This document shows positions 10,040 to 18,627 of a DNA stretch of 25,027 nt, piece after piece. Source of the DNA: Gnetum montanum. Taxonomy: Eukaryota; Streptophyta; Gnetopsida; Gnetales; Gnetaceae. The position numbers were made by a program, and so were the translations under genes. The stretch is from positions 135,089 through 160,115 of the forward strand of contig MNCI01023539.1 of NCBI GenBank assembly GCA_015680685.1. Reading direction: 5' to 3'. Position 1 is the stretch's first letter. Each line of letters begins with the position of its first letter. The notes beneath the pieces were generated by a model. The model was not told where the DNA came from, made no database searches, and saw only the letters and a list, made by a program, of their open reading frames with translations.

Positions 10040-10515
10040 TGATGAACACATTTTTGACATTAGCGGTGATGTCACGTACACAACATTGGGGTCTTGATGT
10101 GATGTTGCATACAAGATGTCAAAGTGTATACTCCAAGGCTATAAATATTGTGCCTAGGCTCTAGTTTTCATAATCAGTTTTTGGTCATTCTTAGTTAGAG
10201 TAGTGAAGCTCTTCCGTTTCTTTTTCTTAAAGTTAGAATATTTTCTGAGTGCTTGTAGAACGAGTCTAAGTGTGTATGGTTCTTTATTCGAGCACTAATG
10301 TACCTATGCACAGCAGTGTGATAGGAATAAAACAAAATCTTTTGACAATCCTTGCAACACTAAGAATAGATTAATATTTTCCTTAATGCATTTTACTTTC
10401 TTACTCTTTACTTTAATGCATTTGAATTAAGCAACTTATTTTCAGTTGTTAATGAACACAAGCATGACCACTTCGAGCATTCATATAGTACTTAGTAACC
10501 CAACAACGCTTAACA
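10040..10515 (+). repeat. Candidate plus-strand gypsy LTR
   Basis: The segment starts TGATGAACAC right after a purine-rich AAGGGTA and ends CTTAACA, followed by TTTGGTAGCCCAACAG, which looks like a primer-binding site (TGG at 10518). Inside is a good TATA box, TATAAATA at 10140-10147, then a T-rich transcribed part, as in a short LTR of about 476 bp. Its orientation is opposite to elements A, B and C. Having both a polypurine tract before and a primer site after the same LTR would mean a tandem or recombined element; alternatively one of the two is chance. Confidence 0.4.
10140..10147 (+). promoter_or_regulatory. TATA box of candidate plus-strand LTR
   Basis: TATAAATA lies 100 nt inside the candidate LTR and about 370 nt before its end. 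There is no coding frame downstream, so it is read here as an LTR promoter rather than a host gene promoter. Confidence 0.35.
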
Positions 10516-10689
10516 TTTGGTAGCCCAACAGTGCTATATGTGTTCAGGATGTGTTTAGGAAAGTGGCGCAGTTACGTGTGTTAGGCTAGATAGATAGGAA
10601 AAAATTAGATTTTAAATTACTCTACTCCTCATTCTTGTTGTAGGTGATCAAATATATAAAATACAAAGAAAACTCATATACCTCAATTA

Positions 10690-11403
10690 CACTTAAGCCA
10701 TACCCTTGAACCTCACAAGTGTAGTTGGAAAGATAATGAACATTCTCAATGCCCATTTCACTTCATAGAAGAGCTAGTGCATTAGATAACTATAGGTCCA
10801 TGAAATTCAACTAGATCGTGTGTAACACCTTAGTGATTCGTATGGTTGGGCATAGGGGTACCTAGCTGCTCATCACTTAAGAAATTAAATAACCTCATGA
10901 GATGTAGCTCTTCTAGTTGGTTTGGCTTCTAGCCAACGTATAGTATAGTTAATTATTGTTAAAATAAATTTATGTTGGCTAGATGATGGTGGATTGATGG
11001 CTCTTATAAAATCAAGAGCTCATTGTGCAAAAGGTCTTACTTCAATGATGGATTGAAGAGGTGTTAAGCTTTTAGGGTCTTTTCCTTTGAACATTTAACA
11101 CTGGATACAAGTTTTTGATATATTATAGGCATCAATGGTTGCAACTAGCTAGTAATAACCAACTTTTGTAATCTTGTGAGTTAAAGATCGATAGCCTAAG
11201 TGTCCTTCATCATGTAAGCTTTTTACCGCATCATTGGCTTCTTCTCTATCTAAGCACCTAAGCAGAACTCCTTTAAAGTTCTTTGTAAAGAGACTACCAT
11301 TAATCATGGTAAATTTAGAGCTTCTAGATATTAGTAGTTTACACTTATACCTAGATAGGTCTAAAGCACAATGCTTAAATAATATTTGATATCTCCATAC
11401 CAA
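10690..11403 (-). pseudogene. Integrase of element B
   Basis: The zinc domain is in the open stretch 11403-11149: GVLLRCLDREEA, HDEGHLGYRSLTHKI and VGYY. The catalytic core follows after a stop with SLTPLQSIIEVRPF, ALDFIRAINPPSSSQHKF (first catalytic Asp kept), ILTIINYTIRWLEA and RATSHEVI. Similarity fades through EMGIENVHYLSNY at about 10750, and the final part of the core is missing. The form DFIGEINPPSS...HKFI is typical of Tat-lineage integrases. Distance and frame agree with the RNase H upstream. Confidence 0.82.
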
Positions 11404-11499
11404 GGGTCATTTAAGTGATTTGGTGAAAATGGAACTGATTCATTATTTTCAAGTTATAACACATGTATAGATATGGGTTCAAGCTCATATGGAACTTTT

Positions 11500-11970
11500 G
11501 GTTTTTCTAGGGTTGATGCTTGGGCTATCAATTTGGTTAAACTAGTTCCTTTTACTAGTTTTGCTACACTTCATTGAATGTCATATTCTTGCAACTTCAT
11601 AATCCATTTGGCTCTTTTTTTGGAAGGATCTTAAAGCTTTGCTAGAGTAATAGTAGCAGGATCTAGAATAATTATGATAATCTTCCTTGCAAAAAGGTAA
11701 AATCGAAAATTTTGTAAAGCTTTAACTACTACATATAGTTTTTTTTCTATAAGGAGTATCTTAATTCAGCATCTTTAAGTGGATTAGACATATAAGTGAT
11801 GGGGTGTTCTTCCTGATTAGCTATCTCTTGAGTTAAAATGGCAATCATTGTATGATCACTTGCAAAGGCATATAGAAAGAAATCATTTTCATACTAATGA
11901 GTGACTAAAACAGGAGTTGCAACTACAACTTCTTTTATAGCTAAGAAAGCATCTTTGCATTCAGCAATCC
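11500..11970 (-). pseudogene. Ty3/gypsy-type RNase H of element B
   Basis: This follows the RT thumb directly: VVATPVLVTH, DFFLYAFASDHTM (catalytic Asp), EEHPITYMSNPLKDAELRYS. The remainder shifts frame but still shows KALQNFRFYLF-like and KRAKWIMKLQEYDI-like segments when neighbouring frames are read. A KLVKGTSLTKLIAQ-like tether leads towards the integrase. No second RNase H lies between this domain and the integrase. Confidence 0.78.
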
Positions 11971-12355
11971 ATGTAATGTCTTCGTCTTTCTTTAGCATTG
12001 TGTTAAGAGGTCTTACTAGTTTAGCAAACATAGGAATAAATTGCTTGATAAAGTTAATCTTCCCAAAGAAAGTTCTTAAATCTTTCTTGAATAAGGGATA
12101 AGGAATTTCTAGGATGGCATTAACATGTTCAGAGTCAATAGAAATACCTTCTTTTGTCACTATGTGATCAAGGAATTTTACACTTTATACACTAAATATA
12201 GACTTCTTAGCATTTAATGTCACACCATATTTTCTGCATCTTAAAAATATATTTTTAAGATCTTAAATATGGGTTCCCCTATCACATGAGAAAACTATTA
12301 AGTCATCTAAATAGATAACTATATTTTTCGGAACTTAAAATTTTTTATGAGATCT
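11894..12355 (-). pseudogene. Reverse transcriptase of element B, 3' half
   Basis: The frame resumes with DLIKNF at about 12353, then the catalytic box IVIYLDDLIVFS (YLDD at 12302-12313, both Asp intact), RCRKYGVTLNAKKS, and an open thumb/connection stretch 12160-11894 with ISIDSEHVNAIL, DLRTFFGKINFIKQFIP, FAKLVRPLNTMLKKD and CKDAFLAIK. Upstream of 12356 the similarity stops abruptly because of an insert. Confidence 0.85.
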
Positions 12356-12957
12356 CATGCATCAAGGAAAAGAACGGGAAGGCTAAGAGAAATACTGTAG
12401 AAATTGTAAAACAGAAAAACTGTTAAATAGAAAGTAATAGAAAGCTCATAGCATTGCACAACGTATGTTGTTACACAAAACATTTTTAGGGACTTGCACC
12501 CCTCATCAGTGTGTTTAGGCAATGCAGCCAGGCAACCGAAGCTACAAAGGCAAGGGAATGAGCATGCCAATACATGAATAAATAGGGTCCCAACTTTTGA
12601 AATTAGAATAATCGTTGCTCTAATAATTCGAACGGGCCCCACTCATCATAGGCGAGATGGGGGTGGGACGTTGTACTGACAAAACTATTACCGAATAGTA
12701 TTTCAAAAATGAACATGAAACATTCAACAAATCGGATCTTTTGGCAGAGCCAAAGGGTGTATAGGGTTTAGGGGAACCCTCATGTTTAAATGGTGGACAT
12801 GAGGGGTCTGACACCAAAGAATTTCATGCACGCAAGTGTTCGACTGGAAACAGTAATGAAGAGACGAGCTACAATGATGCTAGAGAAGAAACAGCCAAAG
12901 GTTGTGATGAAACTAAAGAAAGCACCTTCAGAAGGAACCACAACCATCTAAGAATTT
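12356..12957. other. 0.6 kb insert of unknown origin inside RT of element B
   Basis: Between FLDGYLGYNQ (ending about 12961) and the segment before YLDD (resuming about 12355) gypsy RTs need roughly 200 nt of conserved sequence. Instead there are about 600 nt unrelated to RT. The segment is somewhat richer in GC and in C runs than its surroundings. It contains a 65-codon minus-strand open frame (12817-12620) that I do not recognise. It has TG...CA-like edges but no clear target duplication. At one edge ccatctaagaat occurs twice, 28 nt apart (12949-12960 and the copy just beyond), suggestive of repair filler. An organellar source is possible but not shown. Confidence 0.6.
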
Positions 12958-13560
12958 GGTTGTACCCTAAGTATCCATCTAAGAATGAGTACATTTGTGC
13001 ATCTTTTACTGCTTGAAGTAGCTCTTCCATAAGTGGAAGAGGATAATTATCTTTAATGCAAGATGCATTAAGATTTCTAAAGTCAACACACAATCATATC
13101 TCTCTAGATTTCTTACATACGAGAACTAAGTTTGACACCCAACTAGAATGTCTTATTAGATATATAATTTTAGATTCTAAGAGTTTATCAATCTCCCTTT
13201 TCATTATAGGTTCAATTTTAAATTGGCTAGTCTTGATTTTTGTCTAAAAGGTTTAGTTTTAGGCCTAACTGAATATTGTGTGGATAATGATAAATGGATT
13301 ATAAACCTTTAAATCTTCATAGGACTAGGCTAAAACATCATTGAATTCATGTAGAAATGTGATTAATATACCCTTTTCATTAGCATGTAAGTGTTTACCT
13401 ATTCAAATAGGGTATTCTTGATTTTTCTTTTTTATTAAAGTAATGTTAGTTTCTATCAATAATTGTTAATCTTTATGTGGTAGGACTTCAATTTCATTAT
13501 CCATTTGAACTTTCCTAGTAATAGCATTGGGTGAAACTTCGTTGATAAATGTGAAGATTC
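12958..13560 (-). pseudogene. Reverse transcriptase of element B, 5' half
   Basis: The minus strand reads EVLPHKD, GILITFLHEFNDVLA then a stop where Trp is expected (13325-13327), SYEDL, and a decayed linker. Then come LCVDFRNLNASCIKDNYPLP, the ELLQAVKDAQMYSFLDG stretch and YLGYNQ. DVFAWSYEDL-type residues before RT and CVDFR.LN within it are standard for Tat-group elements. The additional RNase H is directly upstream in continuous order. Confidence 0.82.
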
Positions 13561-13570
13561 AAGAATCTAA

Positions 13571-14085
13571 TCATAAAACTCCCCTATCATCATCAAACAC
13601 TTGTAAAGATAGCACATTATTAGGGATGGAGTAACAATCAACCTTTTCCAATATGATTTCAAAATCCCAAGCTCCATTAGGAAATGGAAGATCAAGAATA
13701 CAAGTAGCTTGTGCTAAAGCATCAAGAATGTGGTTTTCATCTCTACGAACATGTTCTAACATGATAAGATCAAATTCCTTGAATAATTCCCAATATATAG
13801 GTCTTGTATGCTTTCATTAAAGGATCCTTATCTTCATAAATGTTGTTAATTTGATTCATAATAAGTTGTAAATCACTGTAAATCTTTAACTTTAAAAGAT
13901 CAAAGTAAATAGCATACTTTAGTCCATGGCTTAAAGCTTCATATTTAGCCATGTTGTTTGTCATGAACTTTGAAAAATGAATGGATTTAAGCTTTGGAGC
14001 TTCCCCAAGTGGAATCAACATAATTCTAGCACTACATCCTCATTTTGATGAGGCTCCATCAATCCTAAGTATCCACATGTCCAAG
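13571..14085 (-). pseudogene. Additional (archaeal-type) RNase H of element B, placed before RT
   Basis: The domain begins WILRIDGASSK (first catalytic Asp), then, after a stop, MLIPLGEAPKLKSIHF. It continues with TNNMAKYEALSHGLKYAI (catalytic Glu), LLKLKIYSDLQLIMNQINN (Asp) and EHVRRDENHILDALAQ (last Asp). All four DEDD residues can be seen. This pattern is the second RNase H of Tat/Ogre elements, distinct from the gypsy-type RNase H at 11970-11500. In the arrangement usually described it lies between RNase H and integrase; here it precedes RT. Two open stretches, 14021-13770 and 13762-13571, cover most of it. Confidence 0.82.
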
Positions 14086-14111
14086 TTATTGAAATCCAAA
14101 AAGCAAACTCT

Positions 14112-14618
14112 TTAATCGATATAAGCATTATCATCATCATAAATTGGATTATCATCTAAGGATTGAATAGTGAGGATTTCACTAATATTCTTGTCCTTGC
14201 CAAATGGTGGGGGATTACCAAATAGGAAATTCTTTTCATCATGTTGGTGAAAAGGTAGTGTGTTAATGTGAAGTTCAGAAAGTTCCCTATAAGTTTGGTA
14301 ATAGGATGTGGCATGAGTATGAATATAAGGGTTTATGTCAAGTAAGGAATCATTCATTGCATCTACATTTTCATCTAGCTTATATTCACCAAAGTTAAGA
14401 TCAACGATTCCTACAAAGTCTTCACTTTGATTTGTTGATGTAACATGAGATTCATTAGGACTTAAGATGACATGAAAATGAAAAGGTTCTCTAGGAATTA
14501 TAACATGTTCAGATCCTCCTTTGATTGGAAGAAGGAGTTCTGAGAAATTAGATTTGAAGAAACCTCCAAATTGGGCACCAAAGGTATGGGAAAGCAACAT
14601 GTCATTGGTAGGTTTCAT
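14112..14618 (-). pseudogene. Unassigned open segment between protease and additional RNase H
   Basis: A 168-codon open stretch, acidic and rich in Asn, Asp and His, with FGAQFGGFF near the start and several DDN clusters at the end. I do not recognise a domain. It lies between the protease and the additional RNase H, where Tat-type polyproteins have a variable linker. It is the longest uninterrupted frame in element B. Confidence 0.5.
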
Positions 14619-14639
14619 ATCAACTACTAAGATGTCTAT

Positions 14640-14890
14640 GTGACATGAAAAACTAGGATATTACTTTAGGCAAATTTGGATATCTTTAAGTGATCCTACT
14701 ACATGGACATTGGATCCATTAAGTTCAATACACTTTGGGTTTGGAAAATCATTTGTGCTCCTAAAGTTTTACATACCTGAAGAGGCATTACATTTACAGT
14801 AGCTCATGAATCCATTAAACAATTATGAACATTCTTTCATAGTATAACTAAAGTAGTTAGGAAAGAAGGTTTGTCCTTTTTGGCTAGTTG
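14640..14890 (-). pseudogene. Aspartic protease of element B
   Basis: The minus strand reads CLMDS, then a stop, then ATVNVMPLQVCKTLG. The active-site motif DSGAT has its Gly codon changed to TGA (14804-14806). NVMPL is the usual continuation in Tat/Athila proteases. The rest is eroded but keeps a LNLMDPMS-like strand. Position between gag and pol supports the call. Confidence 0.7.
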
Positions 14891-15329
14891 GTGAAGAATG
14901 GGTGTGTCAAGGATTCTAGCACCATCTATGAAATGAACTTGTTTCTCATTTATAGGGATCTTACCTTTATCTCTAGAATCATTGATCCATCCATGTATAG
15001 CTTCTTCTACTTCTTAAATTGTAATAGTTCATACATGGATATGTTAGCCTTGATCCTTTTCAAATATTCTATAAGATCATAAGTTTTTATCTCACTCTTA
15101 GGCTCAGGTTAATTTTGGTTGGAATGATTATTGATATGTAATGATGTTCCAGGTCAAGTTTATTATTGGGATGTATTATTGTGGGTTCATTTGCTAGGGG
15201 GAACATATGTGTTTCCTTTTGGGTAACTAGAGTTGTTCATGATGTCACCCATCTTTCTAAATCATGCATTTGCAAGGGTAGGTTCATTGATCATGACCTA
15301 CTCAAAGGATGCAACTGGTTCATTTTTAG

Positions 15330-16572
15330 TTTTACTAGGGATTTCTAGAACCATTAGTGGGGGGTTTTCCCTTTTGGTTATTTTGTAGTTCTTGTGTGAT
15401 ATCACCATATAAGGCTTGGAATTGAGGGCAGGACTTCTCAAAATGTTATCTAGTATTATGTAACCTACAATATTTGCTAAGAGTTGCTTCTCCTAGGTTT
15501 ACATTTGCCTTGTTTTGATGACTTCTTATCTTAACATTATTGCGTTTTAGCTCAATCACTTCATTAGAAAGCTTTTGTAGGGTGGTTAAGACTTAATTCA
15601 TTTGGGGTTGACCCTCAACTTTAGGTAAGTTGAAGTTTTGCATGGTCTCAGGGTTAGGAATAGAGGGTATGGAGGAAGGGTTGATAATATATTGAATTAA
15701 GGCCTTCAATTGATCATCTTTTAGACCAATGTTTTGAGGAAATAAAGAAGAAGAAGCATTTGAACTTTAAATATTTGGTAAGAGTTGAAGATTGGAGGAT
15801 TGGTTTGAAAAGGATTCGGGACTATTGGGGTTTGGGAACCTAAGCCAAGAGTTCTGAATTGGGATTGTATCGAGTTCATAATAGTGATTTGTTCAAGTTC
15901 AACTGCTTAGGACATGGATCCTTGCAAGTCAGTGATATTAAGATCAGATTTGATTATGTATCCAAAGAAAGGATCAATGGTTGAGAGGAAAAATTTTAAG
16001 ATTCCTTTTGGTTGTGGTTGCATTTCACTAGAAACATACAACAATTGTTGGATAAATCTTAAATTGTAGTTTCTAATTGTTTCTCCACTAAGCTTTCGTA
16101 GGCTAGTAAAGTTACTAGAAGCTATAGTGGGGCTAGTGAACTTGTGAAATTGAGAAAGAAAACATGACTTGAAATCATTCCAAGTTGAGATTGATGAGTT
16201 GGGAATAGTTAGAAATCATTAAGTCGTTGTACCTCAGAAGGTAGTGACAAAAGACCTACAAGTCACATCATGTTGAACTATGTCGTGGATGCCTAGTAGT
16301 GTCTCAAAATTTTGAAGATGTTGATGAGTGTTATTGAAAGAGGGATTGAAAGAAAGAGAAGTGTGTTGAAGAGGTTTTGGAATTAGGTTGAAGTTTTGAA
16401 AGTTGAAGGGATTGTTGGCCAAAGGTTGGATAGCAGGGTTTGCCATGTTTGAAGAATGTGAGGACTTAGATCTAAGTCTTGCAGGGATGTGACTTGAAAA
16501 GTGACTAGCTAAGATGTTTTGTCTTGTTATTTTCCTAGTTTGAGGCCTAAGAGTTTCACTAAGTCCAGCCAT
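15330..16572 (-). pseudogene. Gag of element B
   Basis: The frame starts at the ATG at 16572 (MAGLSETLRPQTRKI), 142 nt after the primer-binding site. An open stretch runs to 16234. After stops it continues with a capsid-like helical domain: STWNDFKSCFLSQF, LRKLSGETIRNYNLRF, PKGILKFFLSTIDPFFGYI, and AVELEQITIMNSI. Near 15480-15410 is a knuckle-like motif KYCRLHNTR, stop, HFEKSCPQF. The pattern W..F...FL..F and ELE..TIMN is familiar from gypsy Gag. Several stops show decay. Confidence 0.75.
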
Positions 16573-16713
16573 AAACTAAGTTAACAACAAAGTTAACTTT
16601 TTTTTAATTTTATTTTTTTGGATTTTTCATTAAAGTATGAAAGGAAGAAAAGAAAGAAAATTGAAACTAATAACAAGAGGAATGAAAACTGATTGAGGGA
16701 AACCATAGCGATG

Positions 16714-16731
16714 GCCCTCCTTCTAGCGCCA
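16714..16731 (-). promoter_or_regulatory. Primer-binding site of element B
   Basis: The minus strand reads TGGCGCTAGAAGGAGGGC, seven bases after an LTR end ...GCATCAACA at 16739. Only one of 18 bases differs from the site of element C. Confidence 0.72.
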
Positions 16732-16738
16732 AAGAGGG

Positions 16739-17900
16739 TGTTGATGCAAAAATTCAGGCCATAAAGGCATGCTAATGTGCAACGCCATTAAAGCACCTCA
16801 ATTTGACAAGGATATTGTCTAGGGCACCTTGCATATGGGCACGACTAGCTCAAGAATAGTCTCAAGTGAAAGAGAAATGTGATCAATAATTTCAACAAGA
16901 TTTAAAAAGCAAAGAGAAAATATTAAAGATGAAATATGCATTCATTAAATTAGAGCAACAAAGATTAAAACTTCATTACATAAGTTCAACATGAATCAAC
17001 ATAGAGGTAGAGACAACAAAGAAGAAGGGGATGTAGACTATGCAAACTATTAGCTAATCCATCCACTTCGGTGGTTCTGCATCTCCTCCTAGAGGAATTT
17101 GTGGTATGATTGGGTGGCCTGAGTCAGCTGCTTAGTTCAACCCTCCTGCTCCAACAAGTGGATGATTGTCGCTTCTTTTTCGACTAGAATGCTACCCCAA
17201 CCTTTCTTCCAATTCTTTTTGTGGTTGAATTCAAGAGAGAGCCTCTCAAGCCTCCTACACAATTTGACCTCAATGGCTTCTTACTTGAGCCAATTTGAGA
17301 TAACAACTAAGGAGGACTTAAGCTTTGGTGAAATAATGGGGTGTAAGCAGAGGAAGAAAGGGAAGAGGGTACTGGGGAAGAAATGGAAGGAGGGAAGGAA
17401 GAAGAGGCCATGTGTTGATGGCTAGCCTCTTATTGGTTGCTCCTTGGTCAAAAATGTAGAGTGCTAGCCATATCCAATGGGAGAAAAAGGGTCATCATTC
17501 TCCCCCAAAACCCTGATATAAAGCAAACCCTTATCCTCCAGAGATTTCACAAACTCAGGAAACAGTTGAAGCATCCTCTTGGTACACAACATGGTTGACA
17601 ACAATTGGTGTTTCTCCACCTTAGGCAAGATTGACTTCGCAGAAGAAGAACAATTTCAAAGGAAATTCAGGAACCTTAGCCATCTCATGGTGGAACTGGA
17701 TCTTTTGGTTTGGTGGGGGATTCATTGGTAGTGAAAACCCTGCCCGCAGCATTGCTTTTGGGAGCAGCGCCTCCCACGTATGGCATCCCTATATAGCCAA
17801 AGGATTCAACAATGGAGGAGGAGCAGCAGGGTAGGAGTAGGGTTAGGAGCAAGATTACAACAAGCATTTCAACAATCTAGATTTTGAAACGATAGTAATC
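16739..17900 (-). repeat. Probable LTR sequence of element B (outer edge unresolved)
   Basis: On the minus strand the LTR would end ...ATTTTTGCATCAACA at 16739. Proceeding outwards I see no solid gene. A possible TATA-like TTTATATCAG is at about 17515-17524. Short open frames on both strands (for example 17162-17425 plus, and a Ser/Pro-rich minus stretch near 17410-17340) lack recognisable domains. No matching 3' LTR was found, so the outer boundary, somewhere before the host promoter, is not fixed. Confidence 0.4.
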
Positions 17901-17960
17901 TAGATTTGATTTAGTCTCACTATTGTGAATGTCCACTTAAGTTTCATGGTGCCGTGATGG

Positions 17961-18000
17961 AAGGATAAGCTCCTTGGGGGAAGGATAAGCTCCTTGGGAT
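17961..18000. repeat. Two-copy 20-bp tandem duplication
   Basis: The sequence aaggataagctccttgggg plus one base is repeated immediately, with only the last two bases changed, at 17961-17980 and 17981-18000. It lies 630 nt upstream of the stress-protein start codon. Its near identity suggests a recent slippage event. Confidence 0.9.
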
Positions 18001-18385
18001 AAGGCCCATTCATGGCTGATGCCAGCGGTACAACAACTAGGCTACTCAACCACTACCATGAGAAGATTTCAGCCCTATATGAGGATGCTTTCGGAAACTA
18101 AAACACCTCACACACAAAGCCACCTTGCCGTAAATGCCTACTCGTAATCATTCAATCTGAATGTGACAACAAATTACAGCCCTCAACAAGACGTCTCAAA
18201 CTTAAGATGTAGAATGCTGACATGGCATGTTCCAATCGTAAAGTGATAAAACAGAAACGCACAAAGGACACGCTACATAATTAACCCACTTTCAAAGCGC
18301 TCAAAGTCAAGAAAATCCATCTAAAATTGAGACAGCCAGGACCTTAAAATGGTCCTAGAATCATCACGAATGATCTCATTCCAAA

Positions 18386-18391
18386 CACGTG
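18386..18391. promoter_or_regulatory. G-box / ABRE-like element upstream of the stress-protein gene
   Basis: The sequence AACACGTGGAAA contains the palindromic CACGTG and an ACGTGG core. bZIP and bHLH factors bind such sites, including in abscisic acid and drought responses. It lies 237 nt before the ATG. Function is inferred from the motif and the gene type only. Confidence 0.4.
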
Positions 18392-18451
18392 GAAAGGTTA
18401 ACAAATAGCGGGGGGAAGTGTCCATTTTTCCTGCACCAATGGAACAAGGAT

Positions 18452-18563
18452 AGAAAAACCCACGTCGTTTGCCTGAATCAGTGGGCTTTGCTCTACGAGT
18501 TGTGAGACCCTCTAAGGCAGGAGTGGTGAGGAGGCAGAAAAACCCACTTCTTTTCCTGTATCA
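18452..18563. repeat. Duplicated promoter/5' leader segment
   Basis: A 28-29 nt segment starting agaaaaacccac occurs at 18452-18480 and again at 18536-18563, 84 nt apart, with three substitutions and one deletion. The first copy contains ccacgtcg with an ACGT core; the second has lost it. Both lie within 180 nt of the start codon. Confidence 0.75.
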
Positions 18564-18627
18564 CAGCCTAAAGTGCCCTAACAGACTTCCTTACTCCAGG
18601 CGGATCTGTAGGTGTTGAAATTCAGGC

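Larger units (their letters stand above)
10690..16740 (-). mobile_element. Tat-like Ty3/gypsy relic with second RNase H (element B)
   Basis: Minus-strand order: LTR end at 16739, primer-binding site, gag, protease, unassigned segment, additional RNase H, RT, RNase H, integrase. The end is lost after about 10690. The dual RNase H places it in the Tat/Ogre branch, but the additional RNase H precedes RT here. The element is old: most domains carry stops, and RT is split by a 0.6 kb foreign segment at 12356-12957. The 3' LTR is not recognisable. Domains are listed below. Confidence 0.85.

Noticed and set aside
12620-12817. 65-codon minus-strand frame in the RT insert, possibly organellar
   Set aside because: I could not match it to any organelle gene I know; kept only as part of the unidentified insert.
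17162-17425. 87-codon plus-strand frame with basic end
   Set aside because: It lies in probable LTR sequence of element B; the Lys/Arg-rich end comes from a purine-rich stretch.
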